The notes: generated by a model not told the origin, from the letters alone. DNA of 64,000 nucleotides from JAEUJM01 sp041918615 (GCA_041918615.1 JAYRVH010000043.1:186001-250000); one strand, 5' to 3'; shown: positions 26,059 through 35,130, counted from the stretch's first letter. Numbers and translations are program-made.

Positions 26059-27410
26059 AGTTCGGGATCTTCTACGAGCACCAGCTCCCCCGGCCGTGGA
26101 CCGAGGACAGCGAGTACCGGCTGGTCCAGGACGCCCTCGACCAGGTCGAGCTCGCCGACCGACTGGGCATCGACTACTGCTGGGAGGTCGAGCACCACTT
26201 CCTCGAGGAGTACTCGCATTCCAGCGCCCCCGAGGTCTTCCTGGCCGCCGCCAGCCAGCGCACGAAGAGCATCCGGCTCGGCCACGGCATCATCCAGACG
26301 GCCCCGGGCTACAACCACCCGGTCCGCACGGCCGAGCGGGTGGCCATGCTCGACCTCGTCTCCGGCGGTCGGGCCGAGTTCGGGTCGGGCGAGTCGTCCT
26401 CCGAGGCCGAGCTGGGCGGGTTCGGCATCGAGATGGCGGTGAAGCGCGAGCAGTGGCTCGAAGGGTTGGAGGTGGCGATCCGATGCATGACCGAGGACCC
26501 CTTCACCGGCCACGAGGGGACCTTCGTGACCGTGCCCCCGCGCAACGTCGTGCCCAAGCCGATGCAGAAGCCCCACCCGCCGCTGTGGGTCGCCTGCTCG
26601 CGCCGCGACACCATCCTCCTCGCGGCCGAGAAGGGCATCGGAGCGCTCACGTTCGCCTTCATCGACCCCGAGGAGGCCCAGCAATGGGTGGGCGACTACA
26701 CCGCCACCATGGCCGAGAAGTGCGTGCCCGTCGGCAGGGCCGTCAACCACAACGTCGCCTGCGTGACGCCCATGATGTGCGCCGCCGACGAGGACGACGC
26801 CATCGCGATGGGCCTCGAGGGCGGCAACTTCTTCGGGTACTCGCTCGCCCACTTCTACGTGTTCGGCGACCACGTCCCCGGCCGGACCAACGTCTGGGAC
26901 GAGTTCATCGAGCGTCGCGACCAGATGGGCTACTCGCCCGAGGCCGCCCTCGCCGCCGAGAAGCAGGTGCTCGGGGCCAAGGCCGCGAGCGGCGACACGA
27001 GCGGGCTACGCGGCGCCGTCGGAACGCCGGCGCAGATCCGTGAGTTCCTGCGTCGCTACGAGGAGGCCGGCGTCGATCAGTTGATCTTCGTGATGCAAGC
27101 CGGGAAGAACCGCCACGAGGACATCATGGCCAGCCTCGAGCTGTTCGCGAGCGAGGTGATGCCCGAGTTCAAGGATCGCGACGAGGCGGCGTGCGCGGCC
27201 AAGGCCGAGCGGATCGCGCCGATCATCGAGGCGGCCATGGCCCGACGGGTCGACGACACGCCACCCATGCCCGACGACTACGTGATGCGGGCCATCCCGA
27301 AGGCGATGGTCGAGGCCGCCGACTCCGAGGCGGGCCGCGAGCTGCTCGACCAACTCGCCGAGAAGAGCGCCGTGGGTGATCGCGACGGCACCCTCGGCAT
27401 CCTCGGCTGA
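26055..27410 (+). CDS. LLM class flavin-dependent monooxygenase
   Basis: A 451-residue luciferase-like protein. The N-terminus is MKFGIFYEHQLPRPW, followed by the typical YCWEVEHHFLEEYSHSSAPE and APGYNHPVRTAERVAMLDLV, then RAEFGSGESSSEAEL. About 70 residues beyond the barrel form a charged helical tail (AACAAKAERIAPIIEAAMAR). The ATG overlaps the stop of the putative di-iron protein (ATGA). A related LLM enzyme lies at 30270. Likely FMNH2-dependent; reduced flavin would come from a separate reductase. Confidence 0.9.
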   Translation: MKFGIFYEHQLPRPWTEDSEYRLVQDALDQVELADRLGIDYCWEVEHHFLEEYSHSSAPEVFLAAASQRTKSIRLGHGIIQTAPGYNHPVRTAERVAMLDLVSGGRAEFGSGESSSEAELGGFGIEMAVKREQWLEGLEVAIRCMTEDPFTGHEGTFVTVPPRNVVPKPMQKPHPPLWVACSRRDTILLAAEKGIGALTFAFIDPEEAQQWVGDYTATMAEKCVPVGRAVNHNVACVTPMMCAADEDDAIAMGLEGGNFFGYSLAHFYVFGDHVPGRTNVWDEFIERRDQMGYSPEAALAAEKQVLGAKAASGDTSGLRGAVGTPAQIREFLRRYEEAGVDQLIFVMQAGKNRHEDIMASLELFASEVMPEFKDRDEAACAAKAERIAPIIEAAMARRVDDTPPMPDDYVMRAIPKAMVEAADSEAGRELLDQLAEKSAVGDRDGTLGILG

Positions 27411-27422
27411 CCACCCGACGAT

Positions 27423-27465
27423 CTCGACGCATCCGCTCGCTCGGAGCGAGCGTTGCCGTGTCGAG
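27423..27465. terminator. Bidirectional terminator hairpin
   Basis: The inner 9-bp perfect stem CGCTCGCTC/GAGCGAGCG and the outer 6-bp stem CTCGAC/GTCGAG lie between the convergent stops at 27410 and 27474. It shares the outer CTCGACGCA with the palindrome at 11847. Confidence 0.65.
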
Positions 27466-27473
27466 AAGGGCCT

Positions 27474-28748
27474 TCAGCCGCAGGAGGTGAGGACGGCCCG
27501 GTCGCCGTCACGCCGCACGGCTGCGTCGTCCCGGCCATCGGCCCACGCGGCCAGGCCCCGCTCGAGCTCGTCGGTGTCGGTGGGCGTGTCGCCGACGAAG
27601 GCCACCCGGAGACACGCGCGGGCGCCCTCGTGCCACGCCACGTACCGGTCGCCGCCCCACCCGATGGCGGCCTGCTGCGCCGTTTCGGTGGCCACCCCGC
27701 CGTCGCTCAGGAGCAGGAGCAGCAGCAGTTGGCCGAAGGTGCCCTGATCGAACGACTCGCCGTCGGCGGGCGGCTCGGCGACGGTGACGGGCCCCTCGTC
27801 GTCGAGGTACCGCTGCGGGTCGAGCACCTGCTCGCTGGAGACCGGCGGGCCGTCGAAGGCGGCGTCGATCGCCCGCTGCCCGCCGTCCGCGACGAGGGCG
27901 TCGATGAACGGCGGGCCGAGCTCGTAGGGGGCGCTGAAGAGCGCGAGCAGGATCTGGGGGAACTGACCGAAGTCGGTGTCGGCACCGATGGCTGCCTCCT
28001 CGCGCTCGAGTTGGGCTTGCTCGTCCTGGCCCAAGGAGTCGCGGTAGGCGTTCCCGACCGTGGTGGCGTTGCCCTCCACCAGCGCAGAGAACCCGAAGCT
28101 CCGCTCGTCGTCTGTCTCATCGAGTTCCGGTCGGAACAGTTCGAAGTGCTGGTCGTCGAGCGCGTGGGTCAGCTCATGGGCGAGGGTCTGGCGAGCATAA
28201 GGCGACAGTTCCGTGCCACGAACGATGAGTTCGTCGGTCTCTTGGTCGTAGGAGCCCACGACCCCGGCGCTCAGGAATGCCTTGACCTGCGCGACCAGGT
28301 CGTCGCCCGCTTCGAGGAGACCCAGGGCACGGAGCTCGGCCGCCGTGTCGCGCACGTCGGCCTCGTCCTGGGCCTCGAAGCCGTCGAGCAGGCGACGCTC
28401 GAACTCCCGGTCGTCCAGCAGCTCGACGTCGACCGGTCGCTCGAACTCGAGGCCGCGTTGGCGCTCCACGAAGTCGCTCAGCTCGGCGACCACCGCCTCG
28501 AGGCTCTCGGGCTCGGTGGTCGAAGTGGTCGACGTGGTCGGCGTGGTCGAAGGCGACCCCCGGCCGGCGTCGTCTCGCTGCTCGCGTGTGGCGAACCACG
28601 CGGCACCCATGGCGACCACCACGAGCAGCATCGACGACACCACCGCCACGACGGGCTGCACCGAGCGCGTGCTCCGATGGCCACCGTTGTCGGGAATCAC
28701 GGGCCGCACGGTACCGGCTGGCCAGCGGCGCCCGAGCGCACGGCGCAC
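27474..28748 (-). CDS. Membrane-anchored putative zinc metallopeptidase
   Basis: A 424-residue protein with one N-terminal transmembrane helix (VVAVVSSMLLVVVAMGAAW), a Thr/Ser-rich linker, and an outside domain with the zinc motif AHELTHALDDQHF (HExxH) and a likely third ligand Glu in ALVEGNATTV, as in gluzincin-like proteins. A poly-Leu run and C-terminal ACLRVAF and VLTSCG Cys follow. The GTG at 28748 comes three bases after the wax ester synthase stop; GTGs at 28709 and 28700 are alternative starts. The protease role is inferred; its target is unknown. Confidence 0.78.
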   Translation of the reverse strand: MRRALGRRWPAGTVRPVIPDNGGHRSTRSVQPVVAVVSSMLLVVVAMGAAWFATREQRDDAGRGSPSTTPTTSTTSTTEPESLEAVVAELSDFVERQRGLEFERPVDVELLDDREFERRLLDGFEAQDEADVRDTAAELRALGLLEAGDDLVAQVKAFLSAGVVGSYDQETDELIVRGTELSPYARQTLAHELTHALDDQHFELFRPELDETDDERSFGFSALVEGNATTVGNAYRDSLGQDEQAQLEREEAAIGADTDFGQFPQILLALFSAPYELGPPFIDALVADGGQRAIDAAFDGPPVSSEQVLDPQRYLDDEGPVTVAEPPADGESFDQGTFGQLLLLLLLSDGGVATETAQQAAIGWGGDRYVAWHEGARACLRVAFVGDTPTDTDELERGLAAWADGRDDAAVRRDGDRAVLTSCG

Positions 28749-28751
28749 TGG

Positions 28752-30176
28752 TCAGACCGGGGTCGGGCCTCCCTCGCCGACGAGTGCGCTGCGCAGTTCC
28801 TCGAGCACGGCGCCCATCCCGTCCGTGATGTCCTCGAGGCCGGGCATCACGTCCCGACAGGCGATGGCGCTCACGTGCACCTGGTCGAGGTAGCTCCACG
28901 CGGTGACGTTGAGGCCGATCCCCTCGAGGACCGGGCCGACCGAGTAGATCGACTCGAGCCGCGCCCCGGCGATGTAGAGCGGCTCACGCGGGCCGGGCAC
29001 GTTGGACACCACCAGGTTGATCGGCGGCCGGTGACGATCGGCGATCCGGTACCGCGAGTACTGGCGCGCGAGCCAGGCGTAGGGGCGGGGGGGCGTGTAC
29101 TCGACCCAGTCGGCGAGCATGTCGACCCCGAGCAGGTTGTGCACCTCTTTGGCGGCGGCGGTGACCTCGTGCACCGCCCGGAGCCGGTCGATCGGGTCGT
29201 CGAGATGGGTCGGGAGCGCGGTGAACAGGTTGGACACCTTGTTGCCGCCGAGTCGACGGATGGCGTCCGGGTGATCGGTGGACACGGGAACGCCGGCCAC
29301 GAGAGGCACATCGGGAAGCTCGCCACGGTCGAGGAGGTAGCGCCGCAACGCGCCGGCGACCAGGGCCAGGAGCACGTCGTTGACGGTGACGCCCGCCGCG
29401 GTCTTGACGGCACGGATCTCGTCGAGCGAGATCGTGGTCGTGGCGAAGATGCGAGACGGGGTGAGTGAGGTGCTGAACGACACGTTGGGCGTGTCGAGCA
29501 TCGGGACCGGCGTGGGCACCGTGGCCTCCCGACGACGGCGACCGACGGCGAGCAGGCTCCGCAGCGTGCGGCCGACGAGGGCCGGCAACCGGGCGATGCC
29601 GCCGAGCACCTCCCACAGGGCCGACCAGATCAAAGCCCACCGCGACGGCATCTCCTCGCCTCGCCACGGTTCGCCCGCGACCGGTGGGGCGGCCGGCTCC
29701 GGCTCGAGATCCATGACATTGGCCAACAACTCGGCAGCAGCGACCCCGTCGGCCAGCGCGTGGTGGATCTTGGCCACGAAGCCGATCCGGCCCTCGGGCA
29801 TGCTCTCGACCACCACGATCTCCCACAGCGGCCGGTCACGTGAGAGGGGCGTCGAGGCGACCGTGGCGACGGCGTCGTCCATCTCCCGCCGACCCGCCGG
29901 TGCGTCGAGCACGATCCGCCGTATGTGCCGGTCGATGTCGAAGTCGGGGTCTTCCACCCAAACGGGGTGGTGGAGGCCGAAGGGCACCTCCACCACCCGG
30001 CGCCGGAAGGGCGGCAGCAGGTAGAGCCGCTCACCCAGGACCTCGCGGAACCGCTCGAAGGTGTAGCCGCCCGGCACCGTCGACGGGTCGATGACCGCCG
30101 CCTTGATCGTGTGCATGTGGATCGTCGGGGTCTCCATGTAGAGGAACCCTGCGTCCATACCGGTCATCCGGTTCAT
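28752..30176 (-). CDS. Wax ester synthase/diacylglycerol acyltransferase (WS/DGAT)
   Basis: A 474-residue bifunctional acyltransferase of the WS/DGAT family, making triacylglycerol or wax ester from acyl-CoA. The catalytic HHxxxDG motif is KIHHALADG (about residues 137-144). Other family blocks are RDRPLWEIVVVE, TVNDVLLALVAGALR, GNKVSNLFTALP and the C-terminal NLVVSNVPGPREPLYIAGA, then GLNVTAWSY. The opening MTGMDAGFLYMETPTIHMH is standard, so Met 1 or Met 4 is the start. It implies storage lipid synthesis, fitting the acyl-CoA enzymes in the window. Confidence 0.95.
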   Translation of the reverse strand: MNRMTGMDAGFLYMETPTIHMHTIKAAVIDPSTVPGGYTFERFREVLGERLYLLPPFRRRVVEVPFGLHHPVWVEDPDFDIDRHIRRIVLDAPAGRREMDDAVATVASTPLSRDRPLWEIVVVESMPEGRIGFVAKIHHALADGVAAAELLANVMDLEPEPAAPPVAGEPWRGEEMPSRWALIWSALWEVLGGIARLPALVGRTLRSLLAVGRRRREATVPTPVPMLDTPNVSFSTSLTPSRIFATTTISLDEIRAVKTAAGVTVNDVLLALVAGALRRYLLDRGELPDVPLVAGVPVSTDHPDAIRRLGGNKVSNLFTALPTHLDDPIDRLRAVHEVTAAAKEVHNLLGVDMLADWVEYTPPRPYAWLARQYSRYRIADRHRPPINLVVSNVPGPREPLYIAGARLESIYSVGPVLEGIGLNVTAWSYLDQVHVSAIACRDVMPGLEDITDGMGAVLEELRSALVGEGGPTPV

Positions 30177-30269
30177 CGCTGCTCAGTGTGGCACCACCGC
30201 GCCTCACCCGCCCGGGGCCATGTGCCCCTTGGCCGCCGACATCGAGGGCGCCGGCGCGAGCCCCCGGCG

Positions 30270-31376
30270 TCAGTCCCTGAACTCGGGGATCACTTGGGTG
30301 CCGATGAGCTCGATCGTCTGCATCACCGCTTCGTGCGAGATGTCGTAGGGGTTCACCAGGCAGAGCAGCAGGTCGACACCGGCGGCCTCGTAGCGGCGGC
30401 AGGTCTCGATGCACTGCTCGGGGGTCCCGAGCACGCAAGCCCCCGAGTCGACCAGGTACTCGAGGCTGAGCAGGTCGAGCGACCCCTCACGGTCGTGCTG
30501 GGCCATGTCCGCGGCGTAGCCGTAGTTGCCGAGATCCTGTTGCTGTTCGGCCATCCATCCTGCCAGCGAGCCGATGAGTCGGGCGCCGGCCTTCGGGTAC
30601 CACTCGAAGGACTCCCGGGCCGTCGCCCACGCTTCTTCCTGCGTCGGTGCGCAGACCGCCATCGAGAACGTTGCCGCCTGGTCGTTCACGAACGAGCCGA
30701 TGGGGGCGGTGCACGAAGCCACTGCCTCCCGGTAGATGTCGATCTTCTTCTTCACCTCTTCGGGCGAGACGCCGACGGCGAACGAGCACAGCCCCAGTCC
30801 CAGGTCGCCGACCTGGCGATGCCCGTCCTCGCTGCTGGTGGCACCCCAGATCGGCGGGTGCGGGTCCTGGTAGGGCTTCGGGTGCACCCGGCGCTTCGGC
30901 ATCTGCCAGTGCTTGCCGGCGAACTCGTACTCGTCGTTGGTCCAGCACCCCACCACATGGCCGATGGCCTCGTGCCACATCTCGCGGGTCTCGTGGGGGT
31001 CGACACCGAACCCCTCGAGCTCGGCCCGTGTCGCCGACCGCCCGGTGCCGAAGTCGACCCGCCCGCCCGAGAGCAGGTCGAGCACGGCCACCGATTCCGC
31101 AGTCCTCACGGGGTGGTTGTAGCCCTTCGGCATGAGGCGCACGCCGTAGCCGAGGCGCATCCGCTCGGTCTGTGCGGCGATGGCGCCATAGAGCACCTCG
31201 GGGTTCGAGCAGTGCGAGTAGGTGTCCAGGAAGTGGTGCTCCACCGTCCAGAACGCGTCCCAGCCGAACCGCTCGCCCGCCAGCGCCTGTTCGAGGGTGT
31301 CGAGGTAGGCCCGGCGCTCACGCTCACGGGTCCATGGTTCGCGGACGGGAATCTCGTAGAAGAGGGCGAACTTCAC
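30270..31376 (-). CDS. LLM class flavin-dependent oxidoreductase
   Basis: A 368-residue luciferase-like monooxygenase related to the one at 26055. Shared landmarks are MKFALFYEIPVREPW, FWTVEHHFLDTYSHCSNPE, PKGYNHPVRTAESVAVLDLL and RVDFGTGRSATRAEL. The GTG at 31376 has AGGAGC eight bases upstream; the frame beyond is rejected. It lacks the long C-terminal tail of its paralogue. It is divergent from an SDR gene, 89 bases away. The substrate is unknown. Confidence 0.9.
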   Translation of the reverse strand: MKFALFYEIPVREPWTRERERRAYLDTLEQALAGERFGWDAFWTVEHHFLDTYSHCSNPEVLYGAIAAQTERMRLGYGVRLMPKGYNHPVRTAESVAVLDLLSGGRVDFGTGRSATRAELEGFGVDPHETREMWHEAIGHVVGCWTNDEYEFAGKHWQMPKRRVHPKPYQDPHPPIWGATSSEDGHRQVGDLGLGLCSFAVGVSPEEVKKKIDIYREAVASCTAPIGSFVNDQAATFSMAVCAPTQEEAWATARESFEWYPKAGARLIGSLAGWMAEQQQDLGNYGYAADMAQHDREGSLDLLSLEYLVDSGACVLGTPEQCIETCRRYEAAGVDLLLCLVNPYDISHEAVMQTIELIGTQVIPEFRD

Positions 31377-31465
31377 GGTCGGGCTCCTGGTGTGCAGGTG
31401 AGGGGCGGGATCGGTGTGATCATGTCGTTTCGTGTAGGCAGCGTCCGAGCGTAGGGGGAAGTCAC

Positions 31466-32260
31466 GTGCGGGGAATCGACCGACGGGTGATCGTGGTGAC
31501 CGGAGCGGCATCGGGCATCGGCAGGGCCTGCGTCGAGCGCCTGCTCACCGAGGGGGCACGTGTGGTCGGCGGCGACCTGACGGCCGGCGCGCCCCTGCCC
31601 GACGATGGCGACGACCGCTACCGCGGGCTGGTCGCCGACGTCACCGACGAGGCCGACGTAGGGGCACTGTTCGACGAGGCCATCGCCGCGTTCGGGCAGG
31701 TCGACGGCGCGGTCAACGCCGCGGGCGTCGCCGGGGGCGGGCCGGTCCACCTGCTCGATGACGCCGAGTGGCGGCGCGTGATCGACGTCAACCTGCGCGG
31801 CACGTTCCTCTTCGCCAAGCACGCCGCCACGCGCATGCTCGAGAATGCGCCCACGAACGGCGAGCGCGGCTCCGTCGTCACCATTGCCAGCGTGGAGGGC
31901 CTCGAGGGCACGGCCGGCGGGAGCGCCTACAACGCGTCGAAGGGTGGCGTCGTGGTGCTCACCAAGAACGTGGCCATCGACTACGGGCGCCAGGGCATCC
32001 GCGCCAACGCGATCTGCCCGGGCTTCATCGAGACGCCGATGTACTCGAGCACGTTCGGCACCGACGGGCTCGAAGCCGTGCAGGCGTCGGTGATCGAGGA
32101 GCACAAGCTGCGCCGTCTCGGCCGGGCCGACGAGGTGGCTGCCGCCGCCACGTTCCTGCTGTCGGACGATGCCTCGTTCATCACGGGCCAGGCCATCGCC
32201 GTCGACGGGGGCTACACCGCCGGCCGTGACCACGGCGTCACCACGCTCATGGGGCTCTGA
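31466..32260 (+). CDS. SDR family oxidoreductase
   Basis: A 264-residue classical SDR. Motifs are VTGAASGIGRACVE, AVNAAGVAGGG, VTIASVEG (Ser), YNASK (Tyr, Lys), AICPGFIETPM and FITGQAIAVDGGYTAG. Acidic residues after the second strand (GGDLTAG) favour NAD(H). The GTG start has TAGGGGGAAG upstream and lies divergent from the LLM gene at 31376. It may act on the same pathway intermediates. Substrate unresolved. Confidence 0.92.
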   Translation: MRGIDRRVIVVTGAASGIGRACVERLLTEGARVVGGDLTAGAPLPDDGDDRYRGLVADVTDEADVGALFDEAIAAFGQVDGAVNAAGVAGGGPVHLLDDAEWRRVIDVNLRGTFLFAKHAATRMLENAPTNGERGSVVTIASVEGLEGTAGGSAYNASKGGVVVLTKNVAIDYGRQGIRANAICPGFIETPMYSSTFGTDGLEAVQASVIEEHKLRRLGRADEVAAAATFLLSDDASFITGQAIAVDGGYTAGRDHGVTTLMGL

Positions 32261-32365
32261 CCTTGGCCCCTCGTCCCTGGGAGCGACTTCGGCATCCAGA
32301 TGGGCAGGTGCCCGCTGCTCGGCTGTGCAGCGTCAGGAATGGGAGGTCCCGTGCTTCTGTTGATA

Positions 32366-32379
32366 GTTGCACACGCAAG
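32366..32379. promoter_or_regulatory. MarR-like operator candidate upstream of pirin
   Basis: TTGC-ACAC-GCAA, embedded in ATAGTTGCACACGCAAGCAT, lies about 17 bases before the pirin start. The arms are short, so support is modest, but MarR/HxlR-type control of pirin genes is known. Confidence 0.3.
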
Positions 32380-32394
32380 CATTGAGGAGAAGCC

Positions 32395-33111
32395 ATGAAC
32401 ACCACCCCCACCGTCGACGTCCGCCGGTCCGACAGCCGCCCGCACACCGCCATCGACTGGCTCGACAGCCGCCACAGCTTCAGTTTCGGGTCGCACTACG
32501 ACCCCGCCAACCTCGGCCACGGCCTGCTGCTGGTGTCCAACGACGACCGCGTGGCGGCCGGCACGGGGTTCAGCACCCACCCGCACCAGGACATGGAGAT
32601 CGTCACCTGGGTGCTCTCGGGCCGCCTCGAGCACAAGGACTCCGAGGGAAACCACGGCGAGCTGTACCCCGGCCTCGCGCAGCGCATGACCGCCGGCTCG
32701 GGCATCTGGCACTCGGAGATGAACCCGTCGGCCACCGAGGACGTGCACTTCGTCCAGATGTGGGTGCTCCCCGACATCGGGCGGGTCACCCCCGGGTACG
32801 AGCAACTCGACATCAACACCGAGCTGGACAAGGGCGGCCTGCAACCGATCGCCTCGGGCCAGGGTCACGACGCCGCCATCAGCATCCGACAGCGCGACGC
32901 TGTGCTGTGGGGAGGCCGCCTGCGCCCCGGCGAGGTGGTCTCGGTGCCCGACGGCCGCCACGTCCACCTGTTCGTGGCCGTGGGCGCGGCCTCGCTCGAG
33001 GGCGCCGGCGAGCTGGCCGAGGGCGACGCCGCCCGCCTGACCGCCGCCGGAGCGCCCGCCCTCTCCGCCGGCCCCAACGGTGCCGAGGTGCTCGTCTGGG
33101 TCACCGCCTGA
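32395..33111 (+). CDS. Pirin family protein
   Basis: A 238-residue bicupin. The N-terminal cupin has the iron ligands of pirins: His residues in FSTHPHQDMEIVTW and His and Glu in GSGIWHSEMNPS. VQMWVLPD is a further family block. The C-terminal cupin (SIRQRDAVLWGGRLRPGE) lacks ligands, as expected. Some pirins are quercetinases or redox sensors; the role here is open. The ATG has a very good ribosome site, GAGGAG, and a possible operator upstream. Confidence 0.93.
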   Translation: MNTTPTVDVRRSDSRPHTAIDWLDSRHSFSFGSHYDPANLGHGLLLVSNDDRVAAGTGFSTHPHQDMEIVTWVLSGRLEHKDSEGNHGELYPGLAQRMTAGSGIWHSEMNPSATEDVHFVQMWVLPDIGRVTPGYEQLDINTELDKGGLQPIASGQGHDAAISIRQRDAVLWGGRLRPGEVVSVPDGRHVHLFVAVGAASLEGAGELAEGDAARLTAAGAPALSAGPNGAEVLVWVTA

Positions 33112-33157
33112 CAGCCGCCGCTGAACCGGGCCTGCCGTCGGCGAGGCATGATCGACC

Positions 33158-33481
33158 ATGGCCCCGGAGCACGAGCACACCATCGTCATGACCGCCACGG
33201 ACGACCCGGACCAGGCCGCGGACTTGGCCCGCCGGTTGGTCGAGGGCCGGCTGGCGGCGTGTGTGCAGGTCACCGGCGTGACCAGCACCTATAGATGGGA
33301 GGGCGAGGTGACCACGGCCGACGAGCGCCTGCTGCTCATCAAGACCAGAGCCGACCGGGTGCCGGCGGTGCAGGCCTTCCTGGCCGAGCACCACTCGTAC
33401 GACACCCCCGAGGTGATCGAGGTGCCGATCGTCTCCGGCTTGCCCGGATACCTCGATTGGATCGACGAGTCGCTCGGCTAG
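33158..33481 (+). CDS. cutA: Divalent-cation tolerance protein CutA
   Basis: A 107-residue trimeric ferredoxin-like protein. Landmarks are TATDDPDQAADLARRLVEGRLAACV (split here as TATDDPDQAADLARRLV and EGRLAACV), the conserved YRWEGEV, LLIKTRAD, HSYDTPEVIEVPI and GLPGYLDWI. The length is standard. It is linked to copper tolerance in E. coli, but its real function is unsettled. It follows pirin by 46 bases on the same strand and could share its transcript. Confidence 0.93.
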   Translation: MAPEHEHTIVMTATDDPDQAADLARRLVEGRLAACVQVTGVTSTYRWEGEVTTADERLLLIKTRADRVPAVQAFLAEHHSYDTPEVIEVPIVSGLPGYLDWIDESLG

Positions 33482-33561
33482 GTACCGCCAACCACGCGGC
33501 GAACATGGGAAGGTCCTCCCGCGTCATGGGGCCGGAACGACCGATCTGTCCAGGGGGCGAG

Positions 33562-34911
33562 TCAATCGATGATCTGGGTGTCCACCCGGCCAGAGGCGCT
33601 GGCGTCGACCAGCGCCTGATGGTCCTGGGCGTTGGTGGCGGCATAGCCCGCCGAGAACTCGGCGATGGCACGGTCGAACTGCTGACCCGCACCGAGATAG
33701 CCGGCCAACTGCGCCGGGTCGCCCGTGCGGGCGTGGGCCCGGGCCAGGGCCCAGCCGCAGAGGGCGGCGTAGTGGCCGAGGTTCGGGGCGTCCATCTTCA
33801 GCACGTCGCTCTGGCCCTTGACGTCCCAGAGTTGGCGTACGTAGTAGGTGCGCCTGGTGGTGGGGCCGACACACCACCCGAGGAAGAGGTCGCTGGCGGC
33901 CTGGGTGAGGCGCTGGCCGACCACGACCCGCTCGCCGTTGCTTGCCTGCGTCGGCGGCCCGGCGTAGGGCTCGAGCACCGAGGCCTGCGCCTCCTTCACC
34001 TGCAGGACGAGATGGTCGCCCTCAGCGTGATCGGGGCCCTGCAACAGGACCACCCAGCACCGCGTGCCGACGCTGCCGACGCCGACAACCCGGCGGGCGA
34101 CGTCGACCACCTCGAAGCGGTCGAACAGGACCCGCCGGTCCTCGCTCAGGCTCTGCCGATACTGCTCGATCATGGGCTCGAGGTCGTCCCGCACGGCGTC
34201 GGTGCGGTCGAGGTGGACCTGCAACGGCGGCGACTCGACGAAGCCGAGCCGCCCGTCGACGACCTGGGTGAGGCGGTCGATGGCCCGGCGGTGCCCCTTG
34301 CGGCGGGCCTTGGCCACGTCTCGGTGGACCTGGGCGCGGTAGCGCTTGGGGAAGTGGTCGAGCACCTGGCCGACATGGATTCGGTCGTACCAGAGCTCCA
34401 TGGTCGTGCGCGTGGCGGCCTCCGCCATGCGCTCGCGGTACGTGCGAACCGAGGCGCCGACGATCGCTTCGCAACGGGTGCGGCCGAAGCCGCGCTGGCG
34501 GCCGAGCACGTAGAGGCTGGCGCCCAGGCGCTTGACGTCCCACTCCCACGGGCCGGGCAGGGTCTCGTCGAAGTCGTTGATGTCGAACGCGACGTTGCGC
34601 TCGGGGGTGGCGAACTTGCCGAAGTTGTTGACGTGGGCGTCGCCACACGCCTGCACCCGTAGTCCGGTGACGGGCGTGGTTGCCAGGTCCATGGCCATGA
34701 TCGCCGACCCGCCCCGGAAGAAGGCGAAGGGCGACTCGACCATGCGCCCGTAGCGGATGGGCACCAGCTCGAGCGCCCGGCTGTCGCCCTGCGCCTCGAG
34801 CAGGTCGATCGGATCGCGCCGGCCCTCCCAGGGCGTCCAGGCCGCGTGCGCCGATCGGGGTACTTCTCGTCGCAGGGCCTTGCCCGCCTGCCGTCGCTCG
34901 TCGACCGTCAT
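33562..34911 (-). CDS. DUF2252 family protein
   Basis: A 449-residue protein of the DUF2252 family. Characteristic blocks are SPFAFFRGGSAIMAMDLA, CGDAHVNNFG, the acidic FDINDFDETLPGPWEWDVKR, and YVRQLWDVKGQSDV, then GWALARAHARTGDP. The combination of CGDAHxxNFG and DxNDFDE resembles the catalytic and metal-binding loops of kinase-like phosphotransferases, but no activity is established. The ATG at 34911 is preferred; one at 34932 adds seven residues. No ribosome site is evident for either. Confidence 0.88.
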   Translation of the reverse strand: MTVDERRQAGKALRREVPRSAHAAWTPWEGRRDPIDLLEAQGDSRALELVPIRYGRMVESPFAFFRGGSAIMAMDLATTPVTGLRVQACGDAHVNNFGKFATPERNVAFDINDFDETLPGPWEWDVKRLGASLYVLGRQRGFGRTRCEAIVGASVRTYRERMAEAATRTTMELWYDRIHVGQVLDHFPKRYRAQVHRDVAKARRKGHRRAIDRLTQVVDGRLGFVESPPLQVHLDRTDAVRDDLEPMIEQYRQSLSEDRRVLFDRFEVVDVARRVVGVGSVGTRCWVVLLQGPDHAEGDHLVLQVKEAQASVLEPYAGPPTQASNGERVVVGQRLTQAASDLFLGWCVGPTTRRTYYVRQLWDVKGQSDVLKMDAPNLGHYAALCGWALARAHARTGDPAQLAGYLGAGQQFDRAIAEFSAGYAATNAQDHQALVDASASGRVDTQIID

Positions 34912-35044
34912 GCACAGAGCATGGCGCAGCATTCAGCGTCAGCGGATGTCGCAGCGAAGAATCCACCATCCGGAGGTGAGCGCGATCGGATCCCGGCCGC
35001 TGTCCCTCCGGAGACTCGGCCGACGACGATCACCAGGAAGGCCG

Positions 35045-35130
35045 TGCCCGGGGCGGGGTTCGAACCCGCACGGAGCCGAAGCTCCGGAGGGGTTTAAGCC
35101 CTCCGCGTCTGCCTGTTCCGCCACCCGGGC
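35045..35130 (-). tRNA. tRNA-Leu (anticodon UAA)
   Basis: An 86-nt tRNA with a 7-bp acceptor stem GCCCGGG/CCCGGGC, anticodon stem GAGGG/CCCTC with loop CTTAAAC (anticodon TAA), a long variable arm typical of Leu (GGAGC-TTCG-GCTCC), and a T-arm GCGGG-TTCGAAC-CCCGC. The discriminator is A, and CCA is not encoded. No integrase or att duplication lies beside it. Confidence 0.95.

Noticed and set aside
33482..33561. Terminator between cutA and the DUF2252 gene
   Set aside because: Only a weak 6-bp pairing with a large loop was found, below what the other convergent gaps show.
35045..35130. tRNA-Leu as an integration site
   Set aside because: No integrase, duplicated 3' tRNA end or composition change lies nearby; neighbouring genes look native.
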